A DNA stretch of 64,000 nucleotides. Source: DAOMNN01 sp964404505. GTDB lineage: Bacteria; Pseudomonadota; Gammaproteobacteria; Burkholderiales; Rhodocyclaceae. The stretch is taken from NCBI GenBank assembly GCA_964404505.1, contig CAYOKH010000003.1, positions 4,590 through 68,589 on the forward strand, given 5' to 3'. The notes under the pieces were generated by a model that was given only the letters and a program-made list of their open reading frames with translations, had not been told where the DNA came from and did no database searches. Made by a program: the position numbers and the translations under genes. Shown piece by piece: positions 34,535 to 45,791 of this stretch. Position 1 is the stretch's first letter, and each line of letters begins with the position of its first letter.

Positions 34535-35653
34535 ATGGATAGCGAACTGCAGATCGGACTGGTTGCGCTGGGCATAGCCGCTGTTGTCGGAATCATTGCC
34601 TATAACAAGTGGCAGGAGCGGAAGCACCGGCAGCATGCGGAGAAGGCGTTCCGGTCTGACCATCGCGATGTTTTGCTCGAACCACAGGAGCGCAAGGCCA
34701 GCGATGACAGACGGCTCGAACCACGCGTGACAGGCGGGAGCGGGGACGATGAAGTGGTCTCCGCACCGCGCCGGAGATCCGGGCCGACCATGCAGCCCTC
34801 CGGGCGACAGACGACTCCCGGCGTTCCGGATGCGGTAGACCCGCGGCTCGACTGTGTCATCAGGATCGAGTCGATCGAGCCGCTCGATGTGCCGCGCCTG
34901 TGGAGCGCCCAGCGCGAACAGATGCAGAACCTGAACAAGCCGATCTGCTGGTTCGCCTTCGACGATCGCGAGAACGTCTGGCGGGCGCTCACGCCTCACA
35001 GCGCCGGAGCCTACCACTGGTTCTGCGTGGCAATGCAGATGGTCGACAGGCGTGGCGCGATCGGCGAGGAGGAGTTCCAGCTTTTCTCCGGTGGAGTGCA
35101 GCGCGTTGCGGACCAGTTTCTGGCCGTTCCGGCGGATATTCCGGCGCGTGCCGCGGCGCTTGCCAGCGCAGCGGAAATGGACGCCTTCTGTGCGAGTGTG
35201 GATGTGCAGGTGGGCGTCAACATCGTCAGCAATGGCGAACCCTTTGCCGGCACCAAGATCCGGGCGCTGGCCGAGTCGGGCGGGATGACCCTGGCCGATG
35301 ACGGTGCTTTTCATGCACGCGACGAGGATGGCCGGACGCTGTTCTCGCTCAGCAATCTCGAAGCGGGCCTGTTTTCAGCCGGCGAGATGCGCAACATCCA
35401 CACCGGCGGCATCACGCTTCTGATCGACGTTCCGCTGGTCGCGGATGGCGTCGGAACGTTCGACCGCATGATGCGCCACGCAAACCAGTTGGCCGAGGTG
35501 CTGCACGGGAGCGTGGTGGATGACAACCGTGTTCCGTTCGGCCCCCAGGCCGCGGCGATGATCCGAAGCCAGATCCAGCAATACCAGGCACAGATGGCGA
35601 CTCACCGGATTCCGGCGGGCGGGGAACTGGCGACGAGACTGTTCTCTGCGTGA
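34535..35653 (+). CDS. zipA: Cell division protein ZipA (FtsZ-binding domain)
   Basis: 372 aa. It has one N-terminal membrane helix (about 6-23, LQIGLVALGIAAVVGIIAY), a charged, Pro/Arg-rich linker (to about 100) and a C-terminal FtsZ-binding domain (about 105-365) with NLKPICWFAF-like core, FCVAMQMVDRRGAI and ITLLIDVPLV. It tethers FtsZ to the membrane. The linker is shorter than in E. coli. Its TGA overlaps the ligA ATG by one base. Confidence 0.85.
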   Translation: MDSELQIGLVALGIAAVVGIIAYNKWQERKHRQHAEKAFRSDHRDVLLEPQERKASDDRRLEPRVTGGSGDDEVVSAPRRRSGPTMQPSGRQTTPGVPDAVDPRLDCVIRIESIEPLDVPRLWSAQREQMQNLNKPICWFAFDDRENVWRALTPHSAGAYHWFCVAMQMVDRRGAIGEEEFQLFSGGVQRVADQFLAVPADIPARAAALASAAEMDAFCASVDVQVGVNIVSNGEPFAGTKIRALAESGGMTLADDGAFHARDEDGRTLFSLSNLEAGLFSAGEMRNIHTGGITLLIDVPLVADGVGTFDRMMRHANQLAEVLHGSVVDDNRVPFGPQAAAMIRSQIQQYQAQMATHRIPAGGELATRLFSA

Positions 35654-37731
35654 TGATTCTTCGTGCTGAACTCGTGGAGCGTGCAGCGGCGCTGCGCGCC
35701 GAACTCGAGCGCCACAACCATGCCTACTATGTCCTCGACGCTCCGACGATCCCCGATGCCGAGTACGACCGGCTGTTTCGTGAGCTCGAGGAACTCGAGA
35801 CGGCACATCCCGAGCTCCGCAGCCCCGACTCTCCCACGCAACGGGTCGGAGGTGCGCCGCTGCCCGAACTCGCGCCGGTACGCCACGCGGTGCCGATGCT
35901 GTCGATTCGTACCGAAACCGATACCAGTGCGGGCGGCGTGCACAATTTCGACATGCGGGTGCGTAACGCCCTCGGTCTCGCTACCACCGATCCGCCCGTG
36001 GCATACTTGGCAGAGCTCAAATTCGACGGTCTGGCCATCAGTCTGCGATACGAGAACGGTTTGCTGGTGCGGGGTGCCACGCGTGGCGATGGCGAGACCG
36101 GCGAGGACGTCACCCACAGCGTGCGCACGATCCGCCTGATCCCGCTGCGGCTTGCCGGCACGCCGCCACCGCTGATCGAGGTCCGTGGCGAGATCTACAT
36201 GCGCCGTGACGCATTCGACGCGCTCAATGCGCGCCGGCGCGAGGCGGGCGAGAAGGTCTTCGTCAATCCGCGCAACGCCGCTGCCGGCGCCGTGCGCCAG
36301 CTTGATCCGCGGGTGGCGGCACGACGGCCGCTGTCGTTCTTCGCTTACGGGATCGGCGAGCATGCCGGATTCGATCTGCCAGCGACCCAGTCCGGTCTGC
36401 TCGATGCATTGACCGCCTTCGGGGTTCCCGTGTGTGAACGTCGCACGGTCTCGGTCGGCCCGGGCGGTCTGGTCGCCTTCCACGCGCGGATTGCCGCATT
36501 GCGCGACAGCCTGCCCTACGACATCGACGGCGTGGTGTACAAGGTCAATCGCATCGACCTGCAGCGCGAACTCGGCTTCGTCTCCCGCGAGCCGCGCTGG
36601 GCGGTCGCGCACAAGTATCCGGCACAGGAGGAGGTCACGCGCCTCGTCGGCATCGATGTTCAGGTTGGGCGTACCGGTGCGCTGACCCCCGTCGCGCGGC
36701 TCGAACCGGTTTTCGTCGGTGGGGTTACGGTGACGAACGCGACTTTGCACAACCAGGGCGAAATCGAGCGCAAGGACGTGCGCATCGGCGATTGGGTGAT
36801 CGTTCGCAGGGCAGGGGACGTCATTCCGGAGGTGGTCGGTCCGGTGCTGGAACGCCGCGAAGGCAATCCACCGCGCTTTGACCTCCTGGCGCGCTTTCCG
36901 ACATGCCCGGTATGCGGCTCCCATGTCGTTCGTGGTGGGGATGAGGCAGTGGCGCGATGCAGCGGAGGACTGTTCTGCCCGGCCCAGCGCAAGCAGGCGC
37001 TGCTGCATTTTGCCAGCCGGCGTGCGATGGACATCGATGGGCTGGGTGACAAACTGGTCGACCAGCTCGTCGACAGCGCCATCGTCAAGACGCCGGCTGA
37101 CCTGTATCGCATGGGACTGCTGGCACTCGTCAATCTCGAGCGCATGGGCGAGAAGTCCGCACGGAACCTGCTCGCAGCCATCGAGACGAGCCGTCATACG
37201 ACACTGGCGCGCTTCATATTCGCACTCGGAATCCGCAACGTCGGCGAGACCACGGCGCGCGATCTGGCTCGCCATTTCGGCAGTCTGGACGCGTTGATCA
37301 ATGCCGGAGAAGCGGCGTTGCAACAGGTGCCCGATGTGGGACCGGTTGTGGCGCGCAGCATCGTCGAGTTCTTCGGCGAACCGCATAACCTCGAGGTCAT
37401 CGAACAGCTGAGGGCGGCCGGCGTGACCTGGGACGAGAGCGAGCCGGTGCAGACGGCGTCCGGTGTGCTGGAGGGCCGGACCTTCGTACTCACCGGGACG
37501 TTGCCGACGATGACGCGTGACGAGGCAAAGGCCTTGATCGAAGCAAACGGGGGGAAGGTGAGCGGGTCGGTTTCGAAGAAGACCGATTACGTGGTGGCGG
37601 GCACCGAAGCCGGTTCCAAACTGGACAAGGCGCTGGCGCTCGGCTTGACGATCCTGGACGAACGGGCGCTGCGCAAGCTCGTGGCCGAGCGTACCGAGTT
37701 CGTAGCAGACGACGGAGAACGACAGGAATGA
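35653..37731 (+). CDS. ligA: NAD+-dependent DNA ligase
   Basis: 692 aa. It seals nicks during replication and repair. The adenylated lysine is Lys123 (ELKFDGLAIS), followed by ATRGDGETGEDVT and the OB-fold. A four-cysteine zinc site is CPVC...CSGGLFC (about 417-440), then HhH repeats and a C-terminal BRCT domain (about 615-692, RTFVLTGTLPTMTRDEA). The stretch before the active lysine reads MLSIRTETDTSAGG instead of the common MLSLxNAFxxEE, a variant I believe also occurs in other beta-proteobacteria. Confidence 0.97.
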   Translation: MILRAELVERAAALRAELERHNHAYYVLDAPTIPDAEYDRLFRELEELETAHPELRSPDSPTQRVGGAPLPELAPVRHAVPMLSIRTETDTSAGGVHNFDMRVRNALGLATTDPPVAYLAELKFDGLAISLRYENGLLVRGATRGDGETGEDVTHSVRTIRLIPLRLAGTPPPLIEVRGEIYMRRDAFDALNARRREAGEKVFVNPRNAAAGAVRQLDPRVAARRPLSFFAYGIGEHAGFDLPATQSGLLDALTAFGVPVCERRTVSVGPGGLVAFHARIAALRDSLPYDIDGVVYKVNRIDLQRELGFVSREPRWAVAHKYPAQEEVTRLVGIDVQVGRTGALTPVARLEPVFVGGVTVTNATLHNQGEIERKDVRIGDWVIVRRAGDVIPEVVGPVLERREGNPPRFDLLARFPTCPVCGSHVVRGGDEAVARCSGGLFCPAQRKQALLHFASRRAMDIDGLGDKLVDQLVDSAIVKTPADLYRMGLLALVNLERMGEKSARNLLAAIETSRHTTLARFIFALGIRNVGETTARDLARHFGSLDALINAGEAALQQVPDVGPVVARSIVEFFGEPHNLEVIEQLRAAGVTWDESEPVQTASGVLEGRTFVLTGTLPTMTRDEAKALIEANGGKVSGSVSKKTDYVVAGTEAGSKLDKALALGLTILDERALRKLVAERTEFVADDGERQE

Positions 37732-38600
37732 AGAATGTTACAAAGGCAGTGTTCCCGGTGGCAGGCATGGGCACGCGCTTCTTGCCTGCTACCAAGGCCA
37801 GCCCCAAGGAGATGCTGCCGATCGTCGACAAGCCACTGATCCAGTATGCGGTGGAAGAGGCGGTCGCGGCGGGCGTCACCGACCTGATCTTCATTACGGG
37901 ACGCACGAAGCGTTCGATCGAGGACCATTTCGACAAGGCCTACGAACTGGAGACCGAACTTGAGGCGCACGGCAAGACGGAGATGCTGGAAGTGGTCCGC
38001 AAGACCGTCCCGGCAGGGGTGAACTGCATCTACATCCGCCAGTCGGAGGCGTTGGGTCTCGGGCATGCGGTGCTGTGTGCCGCGCCCGTGATCGGCGACG
38101 AGGCCTTCGCCGTGATGCTGGCCGATGACCTGCTCGACAACCACGGCGCGGAACCCATCATGCAGCAGATGGTGGGAGTGTACAACTATCACCGCTGCTC
38201 CATACTGTGCACCATGCAGGTACCGCGCGAGGATACCCGGCAGTACGGGATCGTGAGCACCGATAGTGGAGACGGCGACGTTCAGCGCGTAACCGGCATC
38301 ATCGAGAAGCCCAGACCTGAAGAGGCCCCCACCACCCAGGCCGTGGTCGGCCGCTACGTCCTCACGCCACGCATCTTCGACCACCTGCGCGCCCTGCGAC
38401 CTGGCACGGGAGGCGAACTCCAGCTCACCGATGCGCTCGCCTCACTGCTGAAGGAGGAGGCCGTACTGTCGTATCAGTTCAATGGTGTGCGCTATGACTG
38501 CGGCTCCAAGCTCGGCTACCTGAAGGCCACGGTGGAGTTCGCGTTGCGTCATCCCGAAGTGGCCGAGGACTTCGCTGCCTATCTCGCAAGCAGGGACTGA
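37728..38600 (+). CDS. galU: UTP-glucose-1-phosphate uridylyltransferase
   Basis: 290 aa. It makes UDP-glucose for envelope polysaccharides and, here, for OtsA. The nucleotide-binding signature is FPVAGMGTRFLPATKASPKEMLPIVDKPLIQYA (10-42); later motifs are QSEALGLGHAVLCA and VGRYVLTPRIFDHL. It overlaps ligA by 4 bases. Confidence 0.96.
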   Translation: MKNVTKAVFPVAGMGTRFLPATKASPKEMLPIVDKPLIQYAVEEAVAAGVTDLIFITGRTKRSIEDHFDKAYELETELEAHGKTEMLEVVRKTVPAGVNCIYIRQSEALGLGHAVLCAAPVIGDEAFAVMLADDLLDNHGAEPIMQQMVGVYNYHRCSILCTMQVPREDTRQYGIVSTDSGDGDVQRVTGIIEKPRPEEAPTTQAVVGRYVLTPRIFDHLRALRPGTGGELQLTDALASLLKEEAVLSYQFNGVRYDCGSKLGYLKATVEFALRHPEVAEDFAAYLASRD

Positions 38601-38657
38601 ATCCCGGGAGCAGCGTCAACCGGATTGATTGGCCGGTCCTTCGGCAAGGCCGGTCGC

Positions 38658-40472
<1,815 letters not shown>

Positions 40473-40503
40473 GGCGGGGCCGGAAGTGTCTGAAAAGTCG
40501 ACA

Positions 40504-40512
40504 ATTATAACA
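40504..40512 (-). promoter_or_regulatory. Extended -10 promoter of typA
   Basis: On the minus strand TGTTATAAT is a perfect extended -10 (TGn-TATAAT). Its -35 region is poor, as usual for this class. It predicts a 5' leader of about 25 bases. Confidence 0.6.
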
Positions 40513-40645
40513 TGGGATGCCGCAGTGCATCATCCGAGTCGCGGGCATCGATCGCACTTGCACGCCCTTCGATTGGACGGACACGGGAAGAAGTGGTTTC
40601 CGGGTACGTGCTAGAATTCGCGCGATTCTTCGGGAGTCGGTTCTC

Positions 40646-41383
40646 ATGCTCGCAATCATCGGTGGCAGCGGTCTCACCAGCCTGTCGAATCTCGAAATAG
40701 TGCGGCGCGAAGTTGCCCGCACACCTTTCGGAGAGCCCTCGGGCGCCCTGATCTTCGGAAAGTTGTGCGAGCACGCGGTCGTGTTTCTCGCCCGACATGG
40801 CTACGGGCACACGATTCCACCGCATCTCGTGAATTATCGCGCCAACATCTGGGCACTCAGGGAGGCACAGGCTAGTTCAGTGGTGTCGGTCGCCTCGGTC
40901 GGCGGTATCCGCCCGGACCTCGGACCGGGCACGCTGGTGGTGCCCCATCAGATCATCGATTATTCCTGGGGACGAACCGGTACCTTCTTCGATGGCGGGG
41001 ACGAACCAGTGCACCATATCGATTTCACCGACCCTTACGATCAAGGTCTGCGTCAGCGCATCCTCGAGGCTGCGGTCCGTGCGGGTGAGGCGATCACCGA
41101 CGGTGGCGTTTATGCAACGACGCAGGGGCCACGGCTCGAGACGGCGGCAGAGATCAATCGCCTGGAGCGTGACGGGGCCGATCTGGTCGGCATGACAGGA
41201 ATGCCCGAAGCGGCCCTCGCGCGCGAACTCGGGCTGCCATACGCGGCGATAAACGTGGTTGCGAACTACGCTGCCGGACGCGCCGCCAGCGAGCACGGCA
41301 TCCGTTTCGACAGCATCGAACGGGTGCTGCACGAATCGATGGCGCGGGTGCGGTTGATCCTCGAGCGGATCTGCGACACGTAG
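40646..41383 (+). CDS. S-methyl-5'-thioinosine/thioadenosine phosphorylase
   Basis: 245 aa, MTAP/PNP class of the nucleoside phosphorylase family. It begins MLAIIGGSGLTSL, keeps the phosphate-binding RHGYGHTIPPHLVNYRANIWAL and the substrate motif YATTQGPRLETAAEINRL...VGMTGMPEAALARELGLPYAAINVV. Members of this subgroup in gamma/beta-proteobacteria cleave methylthioinosine in methionine salvage. ATG at 40646 has GGGAG 9 bases upstream. Adenosine- versus inosine-type specificity cannot be settled by eye. Confidence 0.87.
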   Translation: MLAIIGGSGLTSLSNLEIVRREVARTPFGEPSGALIFGKLCEHAVVFLARHGYGHTIPPHLVNYRANIWALREAQASSVVSVASVGGIRPDLGPGTLVVPHQIIDYSWGRTGTFFDGGDEPVHHIDFTDPYDQGLRQRILEAAVRAGEAITDGGVYATTQGPRLETAAEINRLERDGADLVGMTGMPEAALARELGLPYAAINVVANYAAGRAASEHGIRFDSIERVLHESMARVRLILERICDT

Positions 41384-41553
41384 GAGGCAGTGGGACTTGA
41401 AGCTGATCGACTGGGCCAGCGGGAGAAGCACTCCAGGTGCCCCTGATTTCTCGCCGCATACCACCGTGCACCTCGGGATCGAGCAGTTCCGTCCTCGCTT
41501 TCCCACTTGGCTCGTGACGATCGCTCAGGTCCGACACCGCCTGGCATCGACGT

Positions 41554-42510
41554 TCATAATGTCGTGATCAGGTCCACCATCCTGCGCCGCGTCGCTTCGT
41601 CCGGGAGCCTGCCGATCCCGGCGGCCATATTGTCTTCGACGTGTGCCGGATTGCCCGTTGCGGGAATGACCGTCGTGACCGCCGGGTGGGCAACGATGTA
41701 CTTGAGGAAAAACTGACCCCAGCTCCGGCAATCGAACTCCTCACACCACGAGGGAAGTTCGGCGCCGCGTACGCGCCGGAACAGGCCCGCCTGCGCGAAT
41801 GGGCGGTTGACCACGACACCGACGCCGTGCTCGCGTGCGAGCGGCAGCAACCGGTTTTCCGCTTCCCGTTCGGCAATCGAGTAGTTCACCTGAACGAAGT
41901 CGAAATCAGCGCTTCGGACGAGTTGTTCCAGTGCCTCATGGGCGCCCGCATGATAGTGGGTGATGCCGATATAGCGTATCCGGCCCTCGGCCTTCCATGC
42001 CTTCAGCGTGGCGTGATGGGTGTCGAGATCGAGCAGGTTATGCACCTGCATCAGATCCATTCGCGCTACACGCATGCGACCGAATGACGCTTCCATCTGA
42101 GCGATGCCGGAAGCCTTTCCCCGGGTCCACACCTTGGTGGCGTGGAAGAGGCGCTCTCCGACCCCCAGATCCGCTGCCAACTCACCCACTACCGATTCGG
42201 CGCGCCCGTACATCGGCGAACTGTCGACGACCGCGCCGCCGAGTTCGACGAAGCGCCGCAACACCTCACGAATCGGTTCCCGTTCGGCTTTCGTCGGTCC
42301 GACGTCAAACGTCCGGTACGTACCCAGCCCGATCACCGGAAGCTGTTCGCCGCTTCGCGGAACCACCCGTCTGAGCAGCGGCCCGGCCGCTTCGGATTCG
42401 GCGCGGACACCGCGGCTTGCGAGGCCGGTCGCGCCGGTGGCGATGATCCCGGCCGCCGAGCCCATCATTCTGAGTGCCCGGCGACGCGAATCGGAATACG
42501 CTGGTGTCAT
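41554..42510 (-). CDS. Tat-exported aldo/keto reductase
   Basis: 318 aa. The N-terminus SRRRALRMMGSAAGIIATGATGLAS is a twin-arginine-type export signal with a downstream hydrophobic stretch. The aldo/keto reductase barrel follows, with tetrad residues Asp and Tyr in VVDSSPMYGRAES, Lys in HATKVW and His in DLMQVHN. The cofactor end reads VIPATGNPAHVEDNM. A Tat signal on this family suggests folding with cofactor in the cytoplasm and action in the periplasm; the substrate is unknown. Strong AAGGAGGT site before the ATG at 42510; overlaps the transporter gene by 4 bases. Confidence 0.85.
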   Translation of the reverse strand: MTPAYSDSRRRALRMMGSAAGIIATGATGLASRGVRAESEAAGPLLRRVVPRSGEQLPVIGLGTYRTFDVGPTKAEREPIREVLRRFVELGGAVVDSSPMYGRAESVVGELAADLGVGERLFHATKVWTRGKASGIAQMEASFGRMRVARMDLMQVHNLLDLDTHHATLKAWKAEGRIRYIGITHYHAGAHEALEQLVRSADFDFVQVNYSIAEREAENRLLPLAREHGVGVVVNRPFAQAGLFRRVRGAELPSWCEEFDCRSWGQFFLKYIVAHPAVTTVIPATGNPAHVEDNMAAGIGRLPDEATRRRMVDLITTL

Positions 42511-43829
42511 CTCGTTACCTCCTTCTGCTTCCGGTCGGGCTCCGCCCTGATGATCGATGCGAGCTGGGCCCTCTCTTGTGCCTCGTGGCGGGCACCGAGC
42601 TTCAGCCCCAAGAGCATCCATATTGCGGCCAGGGGGAGGGCGGTCAGTGCGATGCCGGCCGAACCGAGACCGATCGCACGCAACGCCGTATACAGCCAGC
42701 CGCTTGCAGCATCACCGCCGCGGTAGACCACCGTGTCTATGAAATTCTTTGCCTTGTACTTCTCCTCGGGACGCACGACCGTGTAGAGCGCTTCGCGTGC
42801 AGGCTTCGCCAAAAAGAAATTGAGCGTGCGGCGCAATACCTGGAGCGCGATGACGACGCCCAGAACGGGAAATGCCGCCAGTACGGCGAAGCCCGCAACC
42901 GAGACAAGCGGCAGGACGGCAAGTGCCTTGCCGAGACCGAAATGCGTCATCACGCGCCCGGCGACGAAGATTTGTCCGAGCAGGGTCAGGGTGTTGACCG
43001 CCAGGTCCATGCCCGCGAAGAGGCGTGTCCGCTCGGCCGACGAGTCGAAGGCGTCCCGCACCATCCGTGCCTGCTCGAAGTATAGAAAGGTCGCAAGCGT
43101 CGTGAACAGGACGATGTACAACGCGATCCCGAGGAGATACGGTGATTGCAGGGTCAGGCGGATTCCCCCGAAGACGCTGCCACCGATGGGCAGGCTGCGA
43201 TCGGGCGGCGGCAGCCCGTCGGTAAGGGGCTTCGAATAGTGTAGCAACGCGCTGATCGCGACAAGGGCAAGGACCAGAAAGCCGGCCGACACCAGCAGCA
43301 GGTTTTCCGGACCGATCCGGGTGGACAGCCACACCGTGATGAGCGGCCCGGAGACGGCGCCGATGCTTCCGCCAGCGGCGATAAGACCGAACAGGCGCTT
43401 GGCCTGTGTGCTGTCAAACAGATCGGCCATGAAGCTCCAGAACACGGACACGACAAACAGGTTGAACACGCTGGTCCACACGAAGAAGGCCTGCGCAGTC
43501 CAGCGGCGTTCGATGCCACTCTCCATGAGTCCGTAGAACAGCAGCAGATTTGCGGCAAAGAACACATACACGCCGGGCAGCAGCCGTGACAGCGCGAAGC
43601 GTTTCACCGCCCATCCGAAGACGGGCACGATCGCGAACATGACAACGAAGGTTGCGCTAAAGGTCCACTGCAGATTCTCGACGCCGGCCTGGATGGCCAT
43701 CTCGTCACGAACCGGGCGCAGGACGTAATAGCTGCACAGGAGGCAGAAGAAATAGACCGCCGACCACGCCACAGGATAGATCTCGTGGCGCTTCACACCG
43801 GTCAGGGTCAGATGAATGGCTCCTGGCAT
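42507..43829 (-). CDS. MFS-type transporter, ATP:ADP antiporter-like
   Basis: 440 aa with about 12 membrane helices. The start MPGAIHLTLTGVKRHEIYPVAWSAVYFFCLLCSYYVLRPVRDEM and the second-half piece LRRTLNFFLAKPAREALYTVVRPEEKYKAKNFIDTVVYRGGDAASGWLY are typical of the bacterial relatives of the plastid/rickettsial nucleotide transporter (AAA) group. In free-living bacteria the substrate is unknown. The ATG at 43829 has GGAG five bases upstream. Coupled to the downstream Tat reductase gene. Confidence 0.85.
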   Translation of the reverse strand: MPGAIHLTLTGVKRHEIYPVAWSAVYFFCLLCSYYVLRPVRDEMAIQAGVENLQWTFSATFVVMFAIVPVFGWAVKRFALSRLLPGVYVFFAANLLLFYGLMESGIERRWTAQAFFVWTSVFNLFVVSVFWSFMADLFDSTQAKRLFGLIAAGGSIGAVSGPLITVWLSTRIGPENLLLVSAGFLVLALVAISALLHYSKPLTDGLPPPDRSLPIGGSVFGGIRLTLQSPYLLGIALYIVLFTTLATFLYFEQARMVRDAFDSSAERTRLFAGMDLAVNTLTLLGQIFVAGRVMTHFGLGKALAVLPLVSVAGFAVLAAFPVLGVVIALQVLRRTLNFFLAKPAREALYTVVRPEEKYKAKNFIDTVVYRGGDAASGWLYTALRAIGLGSAGIALTALPLAAIWMLLGLKLGARHEAQERAQLASIIRAEPDRKQKEVTR

Positions 43830-44068
43830 AAGCGCTCCGGGTCCGTTTCCGTGCCAAGTCCGGATAACCATCCCGGGAAAGCCGGGGCGCATCCGTCGGT
43901 GCATGCTGCTGGTCGGATAGCATCAAGGCAGAAAGGTTCTCGATGCGGAGCCGTCTGCCCGACATGGAGGGTCGCGATCTGTGGAACCGCCATAATGTGT
44001 ATTATGTAAACTTGTGAGTGAATTCAGTCTGCAGGTCTCCACTCTGCTACGATCCACGACGGCGGCAT

Positions 44069-45481
44069 TCAACGCGCGAAGATGCGTTCGGAAAGCCAGT
44101 TCATCGCCCGCCCCGGACGCGTCAACGCTTCAATGAAGCTCTGACCCCAGTACCGAATATGGTTGGCCTCGAGTACCGCGTACATCTCGTAATGTCTGGC
44201 GCGACGTTCCTCCCGTGGCATGGTGAGTGCCTTGTCGATGGCGTCGGCAAAGGCGTCGCGATCGTGCGGATTTACCAGGAGCGCAGATTCCAGTTCCGCC
44301 GCAGCGCCGGCGAACCGGCTTAGCACCAGGACGCCAGGATCGTCCGGATCCTGGGTAGCGACGAACTCCTTTGCGACGAGATTCATGCCGTCGCGCAGGG
44401 GTGTGACGAGGGCGACCCGGGCCATGCGCAACATGAGGGCGATTTCGTCACGCTGGTAGCCTCGGTTGACGTAGCGCAGCGGCACCCACGCAACGCTCCC
44501 GAAACGCCCGTTGATATGCCCCACCTTGGCGCTGACGGCGGCATCCATCTCAATATACTCGGGAATATCCGAACGACTCGGCGGAGCGATCTGCAGAAAA
44601 GTGACGTGACCATGCCACTCCGGATATTTTTCGAGAAAGCGCTCGAACGCATCGAGGCGATTGAGTATTCCCTTCGAGTAATCGAGGCGGTCCACCCCGA
44701 TGATCAGCGAGCGGCTGTCGAGACTGTCCCTGAGTTCGCTCGCGAAAGTCGAACTGGATGCCATTGTGGCCAGCTGTCGCAAGCCTTCGGGATCGACTCC
44801 GACGGGAAACACGCCGACGCGAAACTGCCGCTTGCCAATTCGGTAATGGCGGCCGTCACGCGTTGCAGCGCCTGTTACGGTGGTCAGGTAACGCGAAAAG
44901 TTCAGTGCGTCGTTCTCAGTCTGGAAGCCGATCAGATCGAATTCCACCAGCGCGCCCACGACCTCCTCGTGTCTGGGTAGGGTCGTCAGAAAATCGGGCG
45001 GTGGCATTGGGGTGTGAAGGAAGAAACCGATGCGGTTTCCATGCCCGCGGTCACGCAGGGCGCGCGCCAACGGCATGAGATGATAATCATGCACCCAGAT
45101 GATGTCATCGGGCTCGAGCAAAGGTCCGAACCGCTCTGCAAAGAACTCGTTCACCCGTCGATAGCCCTCGAAGTCGGCCCGGGAAAACTCCGCAAGATCG
45201 ACCCGGTAATGGAGGATCGGCCAGAGCACCCGGTTGGCGAAGCCGCCGTAATATTCCTGGAAGTCGTTGGGCCGCACGTCGGTGAGAACGTAACGCAGAT
45301 GTGTGTGCTGGATTACTTCGAGTTCGCCCGGTTCGTCGGCCACCTTTCCACTCCAGCCGAGCCACAGCCCCTCCTGGCCGCGCATCGCGGCATCTATGGC
45401 AACGGCAAGCCCGCCTGGAGCGCGATTGCCGTGCTCGTCGGGGAGCGCCACCCTGTTCGAAATCACCACGAGCCGCGACAT
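44069..45481 (-). CDS. otsA: Trehalose-6-phosphate synthase
   Basis: 470 aa, GT20 glycosyltransferase joining UDP-glucose and glucose-6-phosphate. Motifs: SRLVVISNRV at the start, LWLGWSGK, WVHDYHLMPLARALRD, IIGVDRLDYSKGI and TPLRDGMNLVAKEFVA. AAGGAGG lies 5 bases before the ATG at 45481. No trehalose phosphatase (otsB) is seen next to it, so dephosphorylation must be encoded elsewhere or be done by another enzyme. Confidence 0.95.
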   Translation of the reverse strand: MSRLVVISNRVALPDEHGNRAPGGLAVAIDAAMRGQEGLWLGWSGKVADEPGELEVIQHTHLRYVLTDVRPNDFQEYYGGFANRVLWPILHYRVDLAEFSRADFEGYRRVNEFFAERFGPLLEPDDIIWVHDYHLMPLARALRDRGHGNRIGFFLHTPMPPPDFLTTLPRHEEVVGALVEFDLIGFQTENDALNFSRYLTTVTGAATRDGRHYRIGKRQFRVGVFPVGVDPEGLRQLATMASSSTFASELRDSLDSRSLIIGVDRLDYSKGILNRLDAFERFLEKYPEWHGHVTFLQIAPPSRSDIPEYIEMDAAVSAKVGHINGRFGSVAWVPLRYVNRGYQRDEIALMLRMARVALVTPLRDGMNLVAKEFVATQDPDDPGVLVLSRFAGAAAELESALLVNPHDRDAFADAIDKALTMPREERRARHYEMYAVLEANHIRYWGQSFIEALTRPGRAMNWLSERIFAR

Positions 45482-45791
45482 AATGCCTCCTTCGGGTTCA
45501 GTGACCATTCGATCGCAGTATCGACCAGTCCGACCATGGGCAATCCCCACCGGCACGACAGGCGTATCACGAAAGACGAAGAAGCAGCGTTGGCGGAAAA
45601 TTTCCGCCGCATGCGCGGGAACCAGGCGCAAGATCGGACGATCACGCCATGCGCGTCGGGCGGGGGCCCATGGGCACTGGCAAATTCGTCGATGTCAGCG
45701 CGTGCCTGCAGTGCGGGTCGGGACATGAGTGCAATCTTGAGTGCCCCGCGCTTGCGGCCCACCGCCGCGCGGGCAAGCCTGGGAGTGGAGC
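45482..45791 (+). other. Non-coding gap between otsA and the ROK kinase
   Basis: 310 bases between divergent genes. Open frames cross it on both strands, but the peptides resemble nothing I know and none starts from a clear ribosome site. It should contain the two divergent promoters; I cannot place them. Confidence 0.5.
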
